64,000 bases of DNA from Lacibacter cauensis (GCF_007830055.1 NZ_VLLE01000003.1:620001-684000), one strand, 5' to 3'. Counted from the first letter of the stretch, positions 8,582 to 17,351 are shown. Translations and numbers: made by a program. The notes: generated by a model from the sequence alone, not told the origin.

Positions 8582-9655
8582 ATGTCTGAATTTCTCCATA
8601 CAATTATTTTAGATAATCCGCTCATCAGTTATTTATGGATAGCAGGTATTCTGCTGGCCATGTATTTGCTGAAAGGAATTGTGTCTCGCTTTTTATGTGG
8701 CTTGCTGTATGGCTTTTTTCCAGGTGCAAAAAAGTATGTGAGCCGTGAGCAGTTTATTGCATTGGTGCTGATACCGATGGAATGGTTTGTGGTATGGTTG
8801 GTGGTGATATTTTCATTTCACAAACTCAACTTTCCTAAAGTGTTGGAGATTGAGTTGTACAAAATAACATCCAAGGAAGTTATTGAAGCAACGGGCAAAG
8901 CAATCCTTGTTATTCTCTTCATTCGTTTGCTGCGCCGCTTTATCGATTTTCTGGCATTGGTACTTAAGGCTAAAGCCGATCAAACAGAAGACCAGGCCGA
9001 TAACCAGCTGGTGGTTTTCTTTCGTGATTTTTTTAAAGCCATTGCTCTTATTATAGGTGTAATTATGTTTTCGAAATTTGTATTGAAGTTTGATGTATCG
9101 AACCTCATTACAGGACTCAGCATTGTTACTGCAGCCATTGCATTGGCTACAAAAGAAAGCCTCGAGAATCTTATTGCATCCTTTATTATCTTTTTCGACA
9201 AGCCATTTACATTAGGCGATTTGGTGAAAGTGGAAAGTATTACCGGTACCGTTGAGAAAATTGGTTTGCGGAGTACACGCATACGTACCGATCAGAAAAC
9301 ATTTGTTACAATGCCTAACAAAAAAATGGTGGATAGCATTCTCGATAATCTTTCGTTACGTACGCAACGGAAGGCCGAAATAAAACTGGAGCTGCGGGTT
9401 GATACAACTGCCCAGCAGTTAATGCAGTTGCAGCAAAAAGCAGGACAGTTACTGGAGCAGCATGAGCTAATTGAATCGGGTACAGCTTACGTAACTGAGA
9501 TTGGTTCGAAGGCAATTAATTTGCAGGTAGATTATTTTACAGCAGTGATTGATTTTAACGTGTTCCAGGAACTGAAACAAACCATCAATATCGAGCTCAT
9601 CAGTATTATGAAAACGCTGCAGATAGAACATGCAGCATTACGGCAGGCAGAATAA
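8582..9655 (+). CDS. Mechanosensitive ion channel, MscS family
   Basis: 357 residues. N-terminal hydrophobic helices (about 13-35, 60-85, 100-120, 150-170) lead to the MscS core: the pore helix region LITGLSIVTAAIALATKESLEN and the beta-domain FDKPFTLGDLVKVESITGTVEKIGLRSTRIRT, both family hallmarks. It would gate an osmotic release channel in the inner membrane. A TTG two codons upstream (8576) is an alternative start. The stop abuts, without a base between, the stop of the convergent thioredoxin-like gene. Confidence 0.92.
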   Translation: MSEFLHTIILDNPLISYLWIAGILLAMYLLKGIVSRFLCGLLYGFFPGAKKYVSREQFIALVLIPMEWFVVWLVVIFSFHKLNFPKVLEIELYKITSKEVIEATGKAILVILFIRLLRRFIDFLALVLKAKADQTEDQADNQLVVFFRDFFKAIALIIGVIMFSKFVLKFDVSNLITGLSIVTAAIALATKESLENLIASFIIFFDKPFTLGDLVKVESITGTVEKIGLRSTRIRTDQKTFVTMPNKKMVDSILDNLSLRTQRKAEIKLELRVDTTAQQLMQLQQKAGQLLEQHELIESGTAYVTEIGSKAINLQVDYFTAVIDFNVFQELKQTINIELISIMKTLQIEHAALRQAE

Positions 9656-10171
9656 TTATTTTGCTTTCGCCAGCACTTCAGCTAATTCTTTATCGTACAC
9701 ACCGTATTTGCCGTATTCTTCTACACGGCCAATTTCTTTTCCGGCTTTCAATACAAGAATAGTAGGAGCTTTGGTAACATTCAATGCCTGGCATAAAGAA
9801 CCAAGTGTGGTTTTATTACGGTCTACACCAACAATGGTTAATCGTTTCTTATCAAAGCCAACTTGGTTGAGTAGTTTTAAAAACTGCGGATACACATTGT
9901 GCGAATCTTCGCACCAGGTGCCGATGAATACAATAAACTGTACCGTGTCTTTTACTGCAGTAAGATTAGCTACACAATCAGCATTGGGTTTATACCAGCT
10001 GATGTCGTTCTTCATCCAGGTAAAGGCTTCATCGTTCTGAAGAATTTCGGGACTCAGAATCCCTTTCAATGTTTTTAAACCATTCTCCGGATCTTTTGAT
10101 GTTTCGTATTGTACCTGTGCAGATAATTGGAGCGATGTTGTAAGCAACAGAACAGCAAATAAAAATTTCAT
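9656..10171 (-). CDS. Secreted thioredoxin-like protein with a single-cysteine active site
   Basis: 171 residues with a signal peptide (FAVLLLTTSLQLSAQ). The thioredoxin fold is shown by VQFIVFIGTWCEDSHN, TIVGVDRNK, KAPTILVLKAGKEIGR. The active-site position reads WCEDS, so the second cysteine of CXXC is replaced by serine, and a disulfide exchange role is doubtful; a monothiol or binding role is possible. Probably periplasmic. Lies 20 bases downstream of the merR gene on the same strand. Confidence 0.82.
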   Translation of the reverse strand: MKFLFAVLLLTTSLQLSAQVQYETSKDPENGLKTLKGILSPEILQNDEAFTWMKNDISWYKPNADCVANLTAVKDTVQFIVFIGTWCEDSHNVYPQFLKLLNQVGFDKKRLTIVGVDRNKTTLGSLCQALNVTKAPTILVLKAGKEIGRVEEYGKYGVYDKELAEVLAKAK

Positions 10172-10191
10172 ACGAGTGTTTGTATTGTCAA

Positions 10192-10644
10192 TTAAAGGTC
10201 GGCTTTGATCGTTAACAGAAATTGTTTGATCTGTTGCAGGCTTTTCACCAGTTCAAAGCGTGTATCGGTTTCGGTCTTGTGTTTTTTCAGATAATCCTTT
10301 GCCGCTTCAATACTGTATTTTTTATACCGCAACAGGTAGTAGATAAGATGCACTTTTTTTAATTCCGTTGCATTAAAAAAGCGATCTCCTTTTTTATTCT
10401 TTCTGGGTTTTAAAAAAGTAAATTCCGTTTCCCAGTGCCGTATAGATGAAGGATTGATCTGGAACATATCGCACACTTCGCCAATACTGTAGTACAATTT
10501 TTTGCTTAGCTCTTCATCCGAAGGAAGCTCCACAAACATTGTTTCATCAACCGGTTCTTTCAAACTCTTGCGGCCACGTTTTTGTTTGGGCTTGGGTGGT
10601 TTGTTCAATGGCTTACGTCCACGACGTGGTGCTGCTTTCGGCAT
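10192..10644 (-). CDS. MerR-family regulator with AT-hook-like N-terminal arms
   Basis: 150 residues from the ATG. Residues 8-12 (RGRKP) and 23-27 (RGRKS) resemble AT-hooks in a Pro/Lys-rich arm. The MerR winged helix follows: YYSIGEVCDMFQINPSSIRHWE, then RKNKKGDRFFNATELKKVHLIYYLL and a C-terminal helix. No metal-binding cysteines are present. Upstream of the ATG the frame stays open for 23 codons and looks coding (SFDFDFTPKDDD before the Met), but it holds no ATG, GTG or TTG; see findings. This MerR type is conserved in Bacteroidota; its target is not known to me. Confidence 0.85.
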   Translation of the reverse strand: MPKAAPRRGRKPLNKPPKPKQKRGRKSLKEPVDETMFVELPSDEELSKKLYYSIGEVCDMFQINPSSIRHWETEFTFLKPRKNKKGDRFFNATELKKVHLIYYLLRYKKYSIEAAKDYLKKHKTETDTRFELVKSLQQIKQFLLTIKADL

Positions 10645-10805
10645 GTCGTCGTCCTTGGGCGTAAAATCAAAATCAAATGATATTTGCGATTGAATTGCCA
10701 GTGGAATGTAGTTTCAGCAAAAATAGTGTTTCAGCCGATAGCCTGTAGCCCTAAGTTGTTAGCCATTTGTAAATACGGGCTACTTATCATTCACCGCTTG
10801 CTTTC

Positions 10806-11777
10806 TTAATCAAAACTCTGGTTACCCGTTGCTGCAATTTTCAGCATACGGTCAAATTCTTCGGGCGAAAGATCGTTATAGAAGAAATAGATGGGGTCGA
10901 GATCTCTTCCGTTTTTATGTACTTCGTAGTGGAGGTGCGGACCTGTACTTTTTCCGGTGCTGCCCACCCAGCCAATGACTTCACCTCTGCGTATTTTTTG
11001 TCCGTTGCGTGCTTTTACACGCACCATGTGGCCGTACAATGTTTCGTAACCATACCCATGATTAATCACCACATGATTACCGTAACCATTACCGGTATTG
11101 CCGGCCAGAGTTACGGTTCCATCGGCAGTTGCATAAATAGGTGTGCCTTGTGGTGCAGCAAAATCAAGCCCTGCATGAAACTTGGTGGTTTTATAAACAG
11201 GGTCAATACGGTAACCAAAGCCCGATGCCAGTCTGGAAAGTTCTTTATTGCTTACGGGTTGTATAGCAGGTGTCGCAGCAAGCAGTGCTTCTTTATTTTT
11301 CACCATGCCTTCAATAGCCGTAAACGAAACAGTTTGCGCATATAGTCTGTTACGCAGAGTATTTATCTGTTGCAGAATGGAGGTATTGAGTTCATCTTCA
11401 CTCAAACTTGCAATCATTCTGTCCTCGGCCTGCTTTTCAATCATTTTTGCACGTGCACTGTCGGGTAAAGGGTTGGCTTCAAAAATTGAACGGTAAACCT
11501 GGTTATCACGCTTCTCAATTTCTTTCAGCGTCTGGTTCATACGTTTAATTTCTTCGTTGAGGATGCTGTAGTTTTCACGCAGGCGGTTATTCTCCCTGTG
11601 CAGTTTCTGCTCGTTAGCAGAGGGAAAATAACGATACGATATTTGCATAAACAGAAAACCCGCCACAGAAACAGCAGCCAGGAAACTGAACACACGCAAC
11701 AACTTTACACGCAGGGGCGTAACCAGTTTTTCGTACCGGAGGGTATTGGTATTATAGAAATACTTGACTTTCTTCAT
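10806..11777 (-). CDS. M23 family metallopeptidase with N-terminal membrane anchor and coiled coil
   Basis: 323 residues. One transmembrane helix (about 27-46) is followed by a heptad-rich coiled coil (about 55-160) and an M23 LytM domain. Zinc site: HAGLDFAAPQGTPIYA (H-x3-D) and GPHLHYEVH (HxH). Such proteins act as peptidoglycan endopeptidases or as activators of amidases at the septum. Divergent from alaS, with a TATCTTTG element 59 nt upstream. All zinc ligands are present, so it is predicted to be active. Confidence 0.93.
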   Translation of the reverse strand: MKKVKYFYNTNTLRYEKLVTPLRVKLLRVFSFLAAVSVAGFLFMQISYRYFPSANEQKLHRENNRLRENYSILNEEIKRMNQTLKEIEKRDNQVYRSIFEANPLPDSARAKMIEKQAEDRMIASLSEDELNTSILQQINTLRNRLYAQTVSFTAIEGMVKNKEALLAATPAIQPVSNKELSRLASGFGYRIDPVYKTTKFHAGLDFAAPQGTPIYATADGTVTLAGNTGNGYGNHVVINHGYGYETLYGHMVRVKARNGQKIRRGEVIGWVGSTGKSTGPHLHYEVHKNGRDLDPIYFFYNDLSPEEFDRMLKIAATGNQSFD

Positions 11778-11807
11778 ACAGGCAATCCGCAGTGCTGTGG
11801 TTTAACT

Positions 11808-11815
11808 TACCTTTG
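11808..11815 (+). promoter_or_regulatory. -7 promoter element of alaS
   Basis: TACCTTTG, a match to TAnnTTTG, 72 nt before the alaS ATG. Confidence 0.45.
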
Positions 11816-11836
11816 CTTCCCCTTATGGGGTATTTA

Positions 11837-11844
11837 CAAAGATA
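11837..11844 (-). promoter_or_regulatory. -7 promoter element of the M23 gene
   Basis: Minus-strand TATCTTTG, 59 nt before the M23 ATG. It lies downstream of the alaS -7 element, so the two transcripts would overlap at their 5' ends. Confidence 0.45.
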
Positions 11845-11887
11845 GGAGTATCACTTCCTCAAAAATCAATCCAAACAACGGTTGAAC

Positions 11888-14503
11888 ATGATGACAGCAG
11901 CTGAAATACGACAACAGTTTTTAGATTTTTTTGCATCTAAGAAACACCAGGTGGTGCCCTCTGCACCCATTGTGGTAAAGAACGATCCTACCTTGTTATT
12001 CACCAATGCGGGTATGAACCAGTTTAAAGATTATTTTCTGGGCAACCGTAAAGCCGAACATCCACGTGTGGCCGATACGCAAAAATGTTTGCGTGTAAGC
12101 GGCAAACATAACGACCTGGAAGAAGTGGGTGTTGATACCTATCACCACACCATGTTTGAAATGCTGGGTAACTGGAGCTTTGGCGATTACTTTAAAACTG
12201 AAGCCATTGCCTGGAGCTGGGAACTGCTGACGGAAGTGTATAAAATTCCGAAAGATCGTTTATACGTAACCGTGTTTGAGGGTGATGCAAAAGAGAATTT
12301 GCCCAAAGATGAAGAAGCATGGAATGAATGGAAAAAGTGGATTGCTGAAGACAGAATTCTCCTGGGGAATAAAAAAGATAATTTTTGGGAGATGGGTGAT
12401 ACCGGACCCTGCGGCCCCTGTACAGAAATACATGTTGATTGCAGAACCGATGATGAGCGTAAACAGGTTGATGGCAAAACACTGGTGAACAACGATCATC
12501 CGCAGGTGATTGAAATCTGGAACAATGTATTCATCCAGTTTAACCGTATGAAGGATGGATCGCTGGAGCAACTGCCTGCAAAGCATGTTGACACCGGTAT
12601 GGGCTTCGAGCGTTTAACCCGTGTGCTGCAAAACAAACAAAGCAATTACGATACGGATATTTTTACCGGAACTATTGCAACAGTTGAAACAATTGTTGGC
12701 AAAAAATATACTGCAGGCGACGATAAGGAAAGTATTGCTTTTCGTGTGCTGGCCGATCATATCCGTGCCATCTGCTTCACCATTGCAGATGGACAGTTGC
12801 CCAGTAATACCGGTGCAGGCTATGTTATCCGCCGTATTTTAAGAAGAGCTGTTCGTTATTACTATTCCTATCTCGGTTACAAGCAACCGTTATTACACCA
12901 GCTGGTGCCTGTATTGGCAACACAGTTTGAGAAAGTATTTTCTGAACTGAAAGCACAGGAAGCCTTTGTACAAAAAGTAGTAAAGGAAGAAGAAGATGCG
13001 TTCTTACGTACCTTGGAAAAAGGCTTGAAGCGTATTGATGATATCATCAATACAACCAAAGAAGTGATTGATGGTAAAGCTGCGTTTGAATTATTTGATA
13101 CATATGGTTTCCCCATTGATCTTACCCGTTTGATTGCAGGCGAAAATAAATTGGCGATTGACGAGAAAGGTTTTGAAGCTGCATTGAACGAACAGAAAGA
13201 ACGCAGCCGTGCTGCAACAACCATTGATACAGAAGATTGGGTAGAAGTATTTGCTGCAGATAAAACTTCGTTTGTAGGTTATGATGCTGTTACTGCAGAT
13301 ACCAAACTGGTGAAATACCGTAAGGTGAACATTAAAGGTAAAGCAGCTTGTCAGTTGGTGCTGCAGGCAACACCTTTCTATGCTGAAAGCGGCGGACAGG
13401 TAGGCGATACCGGTGTGCTGTTGTTTGAAGGTGAAGAAGTAGTAGTGACCGATACCAAAAAAGAAAACGATCTCATCATTCATTTTACTGAACAGTTACC
13501 GGTAAACATTACAGGTGTTGTTGCTGCTAAAGTAAATGCAGATCGTCGAAAGAAAATAACTGTACACCACTCTGCTACACACTTAATGCATGCTGCGTTA
13601 CGTAAAGTGCTGGGCACGCATGTAGCGCAGAAAGGTAGTTTGGTAAACGATCAGTACCTACGTTTCGACTTTTCGCATTTTGCAAAAATGACCGATGAAG
13701 AAATTGCACAAGTAGAAGCAATTGTAAATGAAAAGATCCGTGAAAATGTGCCTGTAGTCATTAAGTCGATGCCGAAAGAAGAAGCCATTGCAATGGGTGC
13801 TATGGCTTTGTTTGGCGAAAAGTATGCAGATGAAGTACGTGTGGTAATAATGGATCCTGATTACTCTATTGAATTATGCGGTGGTACACATGTTGGCTCA
13901 ACAGGCGAGCTTGGCTTGTTTAAAATTACAGGCGAAAGCGCAGTTGCTGCAGGTGTGCGTCGTGTAGAAGCTGTTACCGGTTTTGCAGCTGAACAGTTTG
14001 TAAACGAAGAGTTCAATACAACACGTGTAATTCGTGGACTGTTGAAAAATCCAAAAGATCTTGGCAAGGCTATTGAAAGTATACAAAGCGAAAACAGTGA
14101 GCTGAAGAAGAAGTTAGAAAAACTGGAAGCACGTCAGCTGGTTGTATTGCGCAACGAACTCTTGCAGAAAGATGAGATCATCAACAATGTAACGTTCATT
14201 GGCGATGTTGTTGAAGTAGGCAATGCAGATGCATTAAAGAAAGTTTGCTTCGATCTTAAATCAAATCTTAACGATTATGTGGCTGTGCTTTGTGCCAATA
14301 TTGATGGTAAGCCATTTGTTGCCGTAGGCATCAGCGATTCAGTTGTTGCAGCAAAAGGGTTGGATGCAGGCAAGATTATTAAAGAACATATTGCACCATT
14401 GATCAAAGGTGGTGGTGGTGGCCAAAAAACGCTGGCAACAGCAGGTGGACAAGATATCAGCAACCTGCAACAGGTGATCGAAAAAGTAAAGGGTTTACTA
14501 TAA
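11888..14503 (+). CDS. alaS: Alanyl-tRNA synthetase
   Basis: 871 residues, the usual length. Charges tRNA-Ala and edits misacylated Ser/Gly. Class II core near the N-terminus (FLDFFASKKHQVVPSAPIV, LLFTNAGMNQFKDYFLG, DDEC-type CLRVSGKHNDLEEVG), editing-domain zinc motif HHSATHLMHAALRKVLG and CGGTHV, and the C-terminal oligomerisation domain with the glycine run GGGGGQKTLATAGG. ATG codons at 11888 and 11891 are equally possible; a TTG at 11882 is less likely. Followed by a strong terminator. Confidence 0.97.
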   Translation: MMTAAEIRQQFLDFFASKKHQVVPSAPIVVKNDPTLLFTNAGMNQFKDYFLGNRKAEHPRVADTQKCLRVSGKHNDLEEVGVDTYHHTMFEMLGNWSFGDYFKTEAIAWSWELLTEVYKIPKDRLYVTVFEGDAKENLPKDEEAWNEWKKWIAEDRILLGNKKDNFWEMGDTGPCGPCTEIHVDCRTDDERKQVDGKTLVNNDHPQVIEIWNNVFIQFNRMKDGSLEQLPAKHVDTGMGFERLTRVLQNKQSNYDTDIFTGTIATVETIVGKKYTAGDDKESIAFRVLADHIRAICFTIADGQLPSNTGAGYVIRRILRRAVRYYYSYLGYKQPLLHQLVPVLATQFEKVFSELKAQEAFVQKVVKEEEDAFLRTLEKGLKRIDDIINTTKEVIDGKAAFELFDTYGFPIDLTRLIAGENKLAIDEKGFEAALNEQKERSRAATTIDTEDWVEVFAADKTSFVGYDAVTADTKLVKYRKVNIKGKAACQLVLQATPFYAESGGQVGDTGVLLFEGEEVVVTDTKKENDLIIHFTEQLPVNITGVVAAKVNADRRKKITVHHSATHLMHAALRKVLGTHVAQKGSLVNDQYLRFDFSHFAKMTDEEIAQVEAIVNEKIRENVPVVIKSMPKEEAIAMGAMALFGEKYADEVRVVIMDPDYSIELCGGTHVGSTGELGLFKITGESAVAAGVRRVEAVTGFAAEQFVNEEFNTTRVIRGLLKNPKDLGKAIESIQSENSELKKKLEKLEARQLVVLRNELLQKDEIINNVTFIGDVVEVGNADALKKVCFDLKSNLNDYVAVLCANIDGKPFVAVGISDSVVAAKGLDAGKIIKEHIAPLIKGGGGGQKTLATAGGQDISNLQQVIEKVKGLL

Positions 14504-14541
14504 TGTCCAACGTCTCGGAGAGCGTCTGATACTTTTTACAG

Positions 14542-14578
14542 AACTACCGCAGCCAACCGCTGCGGTAGTTTCTTTTTA
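14542..14578 (+). terminator. Intrinsic terminator of alaS
   Basis: 12-bp perfect stem (14542-14553 with 14559-14570), loop caacc, then a T-rich tail. Confidence 0.85.
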
Positions 14579-14675
14579 TACCTGCCCGTATGCAGAAAAT
14601 GTTAAAATCTCCGAAAGAATTCGTAAATAAGAAAAACTTCGTACATTAGCTGCATCAACTTAAAACCTTATTAGT

Positions 14676-15731
14676 ATGAAACGATTTTCGTTGTATGCCC
14701 TGGCCCTAGTAGCCGCTACCCAATTGCTTGCTGTTGCAGCCACTGCACAGGAAAAAGAAGAAAAGAAAGAAAAACGGGTGAAGGAAGAAAAGAAAGAGCA
14801 GATCATCATTCGCAAAAAAGGCGATAAAACCGAAAAGACCACCATTGTAATTGAAGGCGATAAAGTAACTGTTAATGGAAAGCCGGTAGAAAAAGGCGAT
14901 AAAGACGTAATTATTGAGCGCTTTGACGGCGATGTGTTTACTTATCGTGTGCCTAAAGTACGGGTAACACCTCCACGTGTTTATCATCGTTATGATGGTG
15001 CGCAAAACTGGGAACCATTTAACAGCGAAGAGTTTAAACGTGAGTTCAAAATGAACTGGAAAAGTGGGGCTTTGTTGGGTGTTATCAGCAATGATCACGA
15101 AAAAGGTGCTGAAATCGAAACCGTGCAAAAGGAATCTGCAGCTGACAAAGCAGGTTTGCAAAAAGGCGATATCATTACCAAAGTAGGCGATAAAAAAATT
15201 GCGAATCAGTCTGATTTAAGTGCTGCCATCCGTGCACAAAAGCCGAACGATGAAGTCGATATTACTTACTTACATGATGGCAAGGAAAAAAAGGTAAAAG
15301 CGAAACTGGGAGAAGGAAAAGGACCGGAAGGGATGCATGAGTTTCGCATGGAAATGCCCGAACTGAAAGAGTTTGGCGCCCCTGATCAGTTTCAGTTCCA
15401 TATTCCCCGTTTTGAGGGGATGAATGAGAACATGCTGCTGTACAGAAATGGTCGCCCGCAATTCGGTGTAACTATTCAGGATACTGAAGAAGGCAATGGT
15501 GTAAAAATTCTGGATGTGGATGAAGATTCTCCTGCTGCAAAAAGCGGGTTACTGAAAGATGATGTGATTACGGAAGTAGATGGTAAAGCGGTAAAATCTG
15601 TTGCTGAAGCCCGTACTGCATTACGTGGAAAGCCTGAACAAAACCTGTGGAATGTAAAGGTTTTGCGTGCCGGTAAAACGGTAAATGTGGAAGTGAAAAT
15701 TCCGAAGAAATTGCAAAAAGCCGATCTGTAA
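14676..15731 (+). CDS. Secreted protein with two PDZ domains
   Basis: 351 residues with signal peptide (YALALVAATQLLAVAATAQ), a highly charged Lys/Glu segment (27-60), then PDZ1 (about 130-205; GAEIETVQKESAADKAGLQK) and PDZ2 (about 262-340; GVKILDVDEDSPAAKSGLLK, WNVKVLRAGKTVNVEV). No HtrA protease domain or catalytic triad is present, so this is not a protease by itself. Possibly a periplasmic scaffold that binds C-termini of envelope proteins. Single-gene unit bounded by terminators on both sides. Confidence 0.85.
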   Translation: MKRFSLYALALVAATQLLAVAATAQEKEEKKEKRVKEEKKEQIIIRKKGDKTEKTTIVIEGDKVTVNGKPVEKGDKDVIIERFDGDVFTYRVPKVRVTPPRVYHRYDGAQNWEPFNSEEFKREFKMNWKSGALLGVISNDHEKGAEIETVQKESAADKAGLQKGDIITKVGDKKIANQSDLSAAIRAQKPNDEVDITYLHDGKEKKVKAKLGEGKGPEGMHEFRMEMPELKEFGAPDQFQFHIPRFEGMNENMLLYRNGRPQFGVTIQDTEEGNGVKILDVDEDSPAAKSGLLKDDVITEVDGKAVKSVAEARTALRGKPEQNLWNVKVLRAGKTVNVEVKIPKKLQKADL

Positions 15732-15758
15732 ATTTTTCTCATGCTCTGATATAGCGTT

Positions 15759-15787
15759 GCCCCTGTTTTTGAACGGGGGCTTTTTTG
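15759..15787 (+). terminator. Intrinsic terminator of the PDZ gene
   Basis: 9-bp stem with one G-T wobble (15759-15767 with 15772-15780) followed by six T residues. Confidence 0.8.
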
Positions 15788-15822
15788 TGCATTTACTCAC
15801 ATACGCTTCCATTTAAAACGGG

Positions 15823-15830
15823 TATTTTTG
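15823..15830 (+). promoter_or_regulatory. -7 promoter element of gatB
   Basis: TATTTTTG matches TAnnTTTG, 66 nt before the gatB ATG; the REP-like element at 15849-15877 then falls inside the 5' untranslated leader. Confidence 0.4.
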
Positions 15831-15848
15831 CCAACCCTGAAACCCGGG

Positions 15849-15877
15849 GAGACCCTGAGCGAAGGCGAAGAGTCGAA
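15849..15877. repeat. REP-like short repeat in the gatB leader
   Basis: The segment around gaccctgagcgaaggcga and agagtcgaa resembles the widespread short imperfect-palindrome repeat related to CCTGAGCGAAGTCGAAGG found between genes in many bacteria. Outer arms gacCct/agAgtc pair at five of six positions. This is the only copy I noticed in the window; identity as a dispersed repeat is from memory of the motif. Confidence 0.5.
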
Positions 15878-15896
15878 ATGTCGTTTTTTTTAAACT

Positions 15897-17351
15897 ATGT
15901 CAAATTATTCAGAAAAATACGAAGCGGTTGTTGGTTTGGAAGTACATGCACAATTGCTTACAAAGAGTAAATTGTTTTGTGGCGATGATGCAAGTTTTGG
16001 TGCATTGCCCAACACGCATGTTAGCCCGATTGTATTGGCACATCCCGGCACATTACCCAAGCTCAACAAAGATGCGATTGCATTGGCTGTGCGCATGGGG
16101 CTTGCCTGCAATTGCACAATAGAACGTAAAAACTATTTTGCACGTAAGCATTATTTCTATCCCGATCTGCCAAAAGGTTATCAGCTTTCGCAACACACTA
16201 CACCGATCTGTGTTGGCGGCTTTGTAAAAATTAAAACAGCAGCCGGCGAACGCAACATCCAGCTCAACCGTATTCATATGGAAGAGGATGCAGGTAAAAG
16301 TATGCACGACCAGGATGAGCAATATTCAGTTGTTGATTATAATCGTGCAGGTGTGCCGTTAATTGAAATTGTAAGTGAACCCGATCTGCATAGTGGCGAT
16401 GAAGCAGCGGCTTATCTTACGGAGATCCGCAAACTTGTTCGCACATTAAATGTGTGTGATGGAAATATGGAAGAAGGAAGCTTGCGTTGCGATGCGAATA
16501 TTTCTATCCGTTTAAAAGGAGATCCGAAGCTTGGTACCAAAGTAGAAATCAAAAACCTCAACTCTATCCGCTTTCTCAAGAAAGCAATTGATCATGAAGT
16601 AATGCGTATGATTGAGATGAAAGAGAAGGGTGAAACAATATTGCAACAGACGAGAGGCTTTAATCCTGATACAGAAACAACATTTGCCATTCGTACAAAA
16701 GAAGATGCAGATGATTACCGTTATATGGCCGATCCGGATTTGCCGCCATTCGTCATAACTGATGAGTTCATTGCAGATATACAGGCTTCGTTACCGGAAC
16801 TGAGCGAACAGAAGAAGGAACGTTTTATGCAGCAATATGGTTTACCTGCTTATGATGCCGGGTTGTTGAGTGAAGATGTAGAGTTGGCTGCTTATTTTGA
16901 AGACGCAGCGAAAGCAATAACTGCGTACAAACAAATTGCAAACTGGTTACTTGGTCCGGTTAAATCGGTGTTGAATGAAGAAGGAAAAGAAATCAATCAA
17001 CTTACACTTACGCCACAGCAACTGGCTGCAGTTATTCAATTGGTAGAAGAAGGGAAGGTGAGTCATACCATGGCGGTGCAGAAATTATTTCCTGCATTGT
17101 TACAATCAACAAACGGATCATCAGCAGAACAACTGGCACAGGAGTTGAACTTGTTGCAAGAGCGTAACGAAGATGCGTTGCAGCAATTGATTGAAGAAGT
17201 ATTGAGCAGTATGCCGCAAAAAGTAACCGAATACAAAAAAGGAAAGAAAGGATTATTGGGTTTGTTTGTGGGCGAAGTAATGAAGAAGTCAAAAGGTAAA
17301 GCCGATCCGAAGCTGCTGAATCAATTAGTAACAGAAAAATTAGCGAACTAA
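15897..17351 (+). CDS. gatB: Asp-tRNA(Asn)/Glu-tRNA(Gln) amidotransferase subunit B
   Basis: 484 residues. With GatA and GatC it converts Glu-tRNA-Gln (and Asp-tRNA-Asn) to the amidated form by transamidation. Family motifs: VVGLEVHAQLLTKSKLFCGD, LPGTLPKLN-like AHPGTLPKLNKDAI, DLPKGYQLSQ, ICVGG, and the tRNA-binding helical YqeY-like C-terminal domain. gatA and gatC are not in the window. ATG start confirmed by the conserved N-terminus. Confidence 0.96.
   Translation: MSNYSEKYEAVVGLEVHAQLLTKSKLFCGDDASFGALPNTHVSPIVLAHPGTLPKLNKDAIALAVRMGLACNCTIERKNYFARKHYFYPDLPKGYQLSQHTTPICVGGFVKIKTAAGERNIQLNRIHMEEDAGKSMHDQDEQYSVVDYNRAGVPLIEIVSEPDLHSGDEAAAYLTEIRKLVRTLNVCDGNMEEGSLRCDANISIRLKGDPKLGTKVEIKNLNSIRFLKKAIDHEVMRMIEMKEKGETILQQTRGFNPDTETTFAIRTKEDADDYRYMADPDLPPFVITDEFIADIQASLPELSEQKKERFMQQYGLPAYDAGLLSEDVELAAYFEDAAKAITAYKQIANWLLGPVKSVLNEEGKEINQLTLTPQQLAAVIQLVEEGKVSHTMAVQKLFPALLQSTNGSSAEQLAQELNLLQERNEDALQQLIEEVLSSMPQKVTEYKKGKKGLLGLFVGEVMKKSKGKADPKLLNQLVTEKLAN

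Noticed and set aside
14676-15731. PDZ protein as an HtrA/DegP serine protease
   Set aside because: No trypsin-like domain or catalytic triad; only the two PDZ domains are present.
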